Source: Erwinia pyrifoliae DSM 12163
Lineage (GTDB): Bacteria > Pseudomonadota > Gammaproteobacteria > Enterobacterales > Enterobacteriaceae
Direction: 5' to 3'
NCBI RefSeq assembly: GCF_000026985.1
Contig: NC_017390.1
Location: forward strand, 2,284,050-2,301,879
Length of the DNA stretch: 17,830 nt
The translations under genes and the position numbers were made by a program. The notes below the pieces were generated by a model that saw only the letters and a list, made by a program, of their open reading frames with translations, was not told the origin of the DNA and made no database searches. Below, in pieces: positions 15,167-17,830 of this stretch. How positions within the stretch are numbered: position 1 is the stretch's first letter; the number at the start of each line of letters is the position of its first letter.

Positions 15167-15548
15167 ACATCTCCCCGTCGCGCTCGACTGCACCCAGCTC
15201 CTCGCATTCCAGCAGCAGGTAGCGCCCGGCAGAGTTGAGGTCGCGAAGGCGCTTAACACGGTAAACATTACCGCTGAAGACCACTTCAAAATCTGACGTG
15301 ATCCCCCGGCGATAGCGGATGGTCATGTAATGGGTAATGGTCTCGTCAGCCTGAACGGATTCGTGATAGGTGGTTGCGCCCACCTGCCGCACCTTTGCCC
15401 ATACGCCCTTCTCATTCTGATAGAGCGGCTCAGTGCCATAGTCTGCCGCCGCCTGGTCGATGCGCTGGCGCAGGTGAATGCGCTTATTGAGTTCGCCGGG
15501 GTCTGGCAGTGTGAATACCGCACTGGTGTTTGATGATCTTCTTTGCAC
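15159..15548 (-). CDS. Head-tail adaptor/stopper protein
   Basis: 129 residues from a GTG at 15548 (VQRRSSNTSAVF), preceded by GGGG and starting 4 bp past the gp6-like stop. A longer frame beginning at 15650 overlaps that gene and is not believable. LNKRIHLRQRIDQAAADYGTEPLYQNEKGVWAKVRQVG, HYMTIRYRRGITSDFEVVFSGNVYRV and LLLECEELG are the pattern of the phage head-tail joining family (SPP1 gp16, lambda gpFII-like stopper). It plugs the portal channel and provides the platform for the tail terminator. Confidence 0.88.
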   Translation of the reverse strand: MQRRSSNTSAVFTLPDPGELNKRIHLRQRIDQAAADYGTEPLYQNEKGVWAKVRQVGATTYHESVQADETITHYMTIRYRRGITSDFEVVFSGNVYRVKRLRDLNSAGRYLLLECEELGAVERDGEMYG

Positions 15549-15549
15549 G

Positions 15550-15879
15550 TTAATACCCCGACACAGGAAGACGCCGCGAATAGAGCAGGAACTCAAATGC
15601 CTGCGGCGTCTCCGACATCTCCAGCTCGGACACAGAGCTTCGGTGTTCATACCAGTGACTGACCAGCATCAGCAGGGCAAGCCGTATATCTTCGGTAATT
15701 ACCAGACCGTCAGTATCCAGCGGCCCGATATCGGTCACGGTTTTATAAAGGTTGCGGTTGAGGTAGGTCGTTGCCTTCGCCTCTGCCGCCCGCGCAAACA
15801 GTTCCAGCAGACGATCCTCTTCCGTGAAATCGTTTTCCAGCCGGCACTGCATTTTGATTTCTTCAAGCGTCAGCAGCAT
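15550..15879 (-). CDS. Head-tail connector protein, HK97 gp6-like
   Basis: 109 residues (MLLTLEEIKMQCRLENDFTEEDRLLELFARAAEAKATTYLNR). The opening L-T-L-E-E-x-K-x-x-x-R-L-E followed by an all-alpha bundle is the signature of gp6-like connectors (SPP1 gp15), which form a ring under the portal. AAGG precedes the ATG by 7 bases. It follows the repeat-containing protein gene with a 9-bp gap. Confidence 0.9.
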   Translation of the reverse strand: MLLTLEEIKMQCRLENDFTEEDRLLELFARAAEAKATTYLNRNLYKTVTDIGPLDTDGLVITEDIRLALLMLVSHWYEHRSSVSELEMSETPQAFEFLLYSRRLPVSGY

Positions 15880-15888
15880 GGCATGACC

Positions 15889-16305
15889 TTATTTTTTTGC
15901 CTTTTCCTTCGCCTCAGCTGCCGCTTTCGCACTGGCTTCGGCATCCGCTTTTTCCTGCGCTTCAGCAGCGGCCTGAGCTTTGGCCTCTTCTTCAGCCTTC
16001 GCCAGCGATTCGGCCTCGCCTTTTTCCTTTGCCTCAGCTGCCGCTTTCGCACTGGCTTCGGCATCCGCTTTTTCCTGCGCTTCAGCAGCGGCCTGAGCTT
16101 TGGCCTCTTCTTCAGCCTTCGCCAGCGATTCGGCCTCGCCTTTTTCCTTTGCCTCAGCTGCCGCTTTCAGTTCTGCGCTGTCCACCTCGGTGGCATAGCC
16201 GAGTTTAATCAGCTCTCGACCGTGCTGTTCGGTGGTCTCGATGGTATTGCCTTCGGAAACGACCGTGCCGCCGAAGTAGTTCGGCTTAATAAGAAACAGT
16301 TTCAT
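15889..16305 (-). CDS. Small phage protein with 40-residue Ala/Glu/Lys repeats (DUF7210-like N-terminus)
   Basis: 138 residues from ATG 16305 (MKLFLIKPNYFGG), which has GGGA 8 bases upstream. An in-frame ATG at 16347 would run through the terminator hairpin after the capsid gene. Residues 1-42 resemble the short domain (hydrophobic strand, GGTVVSEG, ELIKLGYA) found in small proteins beside the capsid and connector genes. From residue 49 the chain is a 40-residue unit (KEKGEAESLAKAEEEAKAQA, then AAEAQEKADAEASAKAAAEA) present twice and beginning a third time. It predicts a long charged helix or coiled coil. Its job is unknown: a head decoration, scaffold-like or head-tail factor is possible. 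Confidence 0.75.
   Translation of the reverse strand: MKLFLIKPNYFGGTVVSEGNTIETTEQHGRELIKLGYATEVDSAELKAAAEAKEKGEAESLAKAEEEAKAQAAAEAQEKADAEASAKAAAEAKEKGEAESLAKAEEEAKAQAAAEAQEKADAEASAKAAAEAKEKAKK
15901..16168 (-). repeat. 120-bp in-frame tandem repeat, two full copies plus part of a third
   Basis: 15901-16020 and 16021-16140 are 120-bp units differing at only two positions (15901/16021 and 15910/16030, both C versus T). 16141-16168 repeats the first 28 bp of the second unit exactly. The unit is a multiple of 3, so copy-number changes would keep the frame. Near-identity at the DNA level means a recent duplication. Confidence 0.97.
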
Positions 16306-16318
16306 GTTTTTATCCCGG

Positions 16319-16338
16319 AAAAGCGGCCCGAAGGCCGC
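16319..16338 (-). terminator. Intrinsic terminator/attenuator after the major capsid gene
   Basis: On the minus strand GGCGGCC, a UUCG tetraloop and GGCCGC are followed by UUUU, starting 9 bases after the capsid stop (16347-16349). The 6-bp all-GC stem with a UUCG loop is very stable, though the U tract is short (4). It would let the capsid transcript be made in excess over the connector and tail genes. Confidence 0.75.
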
Positions 16339-16346
16339 CATCATCA

Positions 16347-17564
16347 TTACCCAGCAGCAGGGGTCGGAGCGGTGAAGGTGCCATACACGAATGCCTCAGG
16401 GCGCTTGACGGCCAGCGCCAGACGCTCTTCACAACGGATTGAGATCATGTTCTTCTCAAAGTCATCGGCGTTTTCGGTGGAGATCACCACGTTGGCGTCT
16501 TCGCGTTCGAAAATCTGCGCGCCAGCGTTAAACGCGCCGGTAAGAAACTTGCCCTGGAACGCAGCAGCTTCGGTAGCGACAACCGGCAACCCCCACAGGG
16601 TAGGACCGGCCAGCGCTGCCGGATTCGCCAGAATGTAGCGACCCAGTGAGTCTTTGGTCAGTTCGATCTTCGCCCAGTCGATGAAGTGCAATACGTGACC
16701 GGACGCCGGGAAGCGTGCCAGTTGAGCCTGCAGCATTGCCAGACGAAGGTCATCAATACCGCTCTGATTCACCACGCTGAAGGCGGCAGCGTATTTCGAT
16801 GCCTGTGGCACGATGCCGTTCAGGTGTGTGCCTGTGCCGTCACCGAACAGAATCTCCTGCTCTTCAACGTACTTCAGGCCGTAGCGTAGCTCAGCGTCAA
16901 CCGTCGACTGCAGTTGTGGCATATCGTCCAGAATCTGTTTCGCGGCTTTGAACAGGTGCGCAATGGTGCGGACCGGTGTGATTTTTTCCGCAAAGGTGAT
17001 ATCGCTGTAAGGCTTGGTGGTGTTTTCAGCGACGGTCGCCGCCTTGTTGGTAAACCCGGTTTGCTGCACCCAGTAGATGGTGCTGGACTCAGTACGCCCC
17101 GGTGCGATCAGGTCGCGGATAAACAGTCGCTGTTTCGGCTGCTGATCGATACCAGGAAGACGGTCGGGCGCAACGATCTGGCCAGGCACGTTGACTGACA
17201 GCAACGCAGCCTTAACCGGAATACTGAGGCGCTTGTTGCCTTCGATGCTGGCTGAAAAAGCTTTCAGGGCTTCAGATGAAACAACCTGGCCGCCCACGGT
17301 TTCGACAACGTTTTTCGCATTCGCCAGCGGCATCTGCGCTACGTGCTGCTCCAGCTCACCCAGCGCCGCTTTTAGTGTTTTTTCTGCTTCACGCATGGCG
17401 TTAAGCTCACTCGCCATCTTATCCACAGAAACTTTAGTTTCCGCTGACAAAGAGCCTGATTTTTTCGCCTCAGTCAGGGCTTCTTCAGCCTTGGCGTTAA
17501 ACTTGCTGCTGGCATCATTAATGCTGGCTGTTACCTGCTTCAGTACTTCATTTACTTCAGACAT
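16347..17564 (-). CDS. Major capsid protein, HK97 gp5-like fold
   Basis: 405 residues. The first 95 or so residues (NEVLKQVTASINDASSKFNAKAEEALTEAKKS to LKAALGELEQHVAQMP) are helical and charged, the delta-domain that acts as an internal scaffold and is normally cut off by the prohead protease encoded just upstream. The capsid core follows: RLFIRDLIAPGRTESSTIYWVQQTGFTN, FAEKITPVRTIAHLFKAAKQILDDMPQL (the typical HK97-family spine helix), LFGDGTGTHLNGI, LWGLPVVAT and EERLALAVKRPEAFVYGT at the C-terminus. AAGGA lies 8 bases upstream of the ATG. A terminator follows the gene. Confidence 0.95.
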   Translation of the reverse strand: MSEVNEVLKQVTASINDASSKFNAKAEEALTEAKKSGSLSAETKVSVDKMASELNAMREAEKTLKAALGELEQHVAQMPLANAKNVVETVGGQVVSSEALKAFSASIEGNKRLSIPVKAALLSVNVPGQIVAPDRLPGIDQQPKQRLFIRDLIAPGRTESSTIYWVQQTGFTNKAATVAENTTKPYSDITFAEKITPVRTIAHLFKAAKQILDDMPQLQSTVDAELRYGLKYVEEQEILFGDGTGTHLNGIVPQASKYAAAFSVVNQSGIDDLRLAMLQAQLARFPASGHVLHFIDWAKIELTKDSLGRYILANPAALAGPTLWGLPVVATEAAAFQGKFLTGAFNAGAQIFEREDANVVISTENADDFEKNMISIRCEERLALAVKRPEAFVYGTFTAPTPAAG

Positions 17565-17573
17565 TTTTAGTCC

Positions 17574-17830
17574 TTATTTGCCGAACGCGGCCAGCGCGTT
17601 TCTAAGTTGTGCAATATTTTCGGGGTTGATTTCGTCGGTAGCGCCCGGCATACCTTCAGGGGTAGCAACAGCGCCAGGCTTGCTGCCGGTTAAAGCTTTA
17701 AGAAGTTTTCGGCGTTCAGATCGCGGCGCGTCTGTTTTCGCCAGCATTGCGTCAATTTTGCGAAGTGCGGCAGCAGGGCTTTCGTCATCATCTAAAATTT
17801 CGTCAGCAGTCAGCAGCCTGTCCGCAAATC
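17574..17830 (-). CDS. Probable head maturation protease, C-terminal part (5' truncated by window)
   Basis: The frame is open from the window edge to the TAA at 17574-17576 and encodes 85 residues ending IAQLRNALAAFGK. It reads FADRLLTADEILDDDESPAA, ALRKIDAMLAKTDAPRSERR and KLLKALTGSKPGA, a helical, low-complexity tail like those after the ClpP-like (S14) or HK97 gp4-type prohead protease domain. The catalytic domain is outside the window, so the assignment rests mainly on its position directly before the HK97-type capsid gene. A scaffold or fused protease-scaffold tail would be the alternative. Confidence 0.6.
   Translation of the reverse strand, partial: FADRLLTADEILDDDESPAAALRKIDAMLAKTDAPRSERRKLLKALTGSKPGAVATPEGMPGATDEINPENIAQLRNALAAFGK

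Noticed and set aside
15478..16638. 386-codon plus-strand open frame
   Set aside because: It is antisense to the capsid, repeat-protein and connector genes. Its length comes from the 120-bp repeat and GC bias, and its Phe/Arg/Leu-rich translation resembles no protein family.

Overview
The window looks like the right half of an integrated myovirus-type prophage in an enterobacterial (Enterobacterales) chromosome. The host clue is a roughly 165-bp piece of the 3' end of icd (isocitrate dehydrogenase), on the minus strand at about 1856-2019. Its translation ends in an icd-like C-terminus ([10 protein letters not shown]) that differs from the E. coli ending as I recall it, so a genus outside Escherichia seems likely, but I cannot name it. 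This is the kind of target used by e14- and phage 21-like elements.

Left part (1-1855). At 1-1084 is the right-hand portion of an IS3-family insertion sequence: the 3' end of orfA, a complete DDE orfB and the right terminal repeat. Two further 40-bp tandem units follow that resemble the IS end. Next comes the 3' part of an unrecognised gene (to 1351) and a badly decayed tyrosine integrase (about 1348-1735) with at least two frameshifts, pointing at the icd 3' end. Between them lie a G/T-rich stretch with three spaced GTTTTGG repeats and the probable icd terminator. Because an integrase remnant lies on one side of the icd fragment and the distal end of a prophage on the other, I infer two elements integrated in tandem at the same site: a decayed one to the left and the one described here to the right.

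Middle part (2020-3234). An AT-rich accessory region carries one plus-strand gene, opposite to the late genes, encoding a membrane-anchored protein of unknown function with its own probable promoter and terminator. Its reading frame stays open and protein-like upstream of any usable start codon, so the 5' end may have been lost.

Right part (3235-17830). One long minus-strand late operon is read right to left: end of the head-maturation protease, HK97-fold major capsid protein, a small protein with a 120-bp tandem repeat, gp6-like connector, head-tail adaptor, gp10-like neck protein, tail terminator, DUF2635 protein, contractile sheath, tail tube, tail assembly chaperone with a -1 frameshift extension, tape measure, circularization-domain protein (Mu N-like), baseplate hub (gp44-like), spike (gp45-like), gp46-, gp47- and gp48-like baseplate proteins, tail fibre and fibre assembly protein. 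An HK97-like head joined to a Mu-like contractile tail is the SfV/e14-type architecture. Genes are packed with ATGA/TGATG overlaps. Two hairpin-plus-U-tract terminators lie inside the operon, after the capsid and tape-measure genes, and would tune expression or require antitermination. No lysis, replication, repressor or large-terminase genes are in the window.
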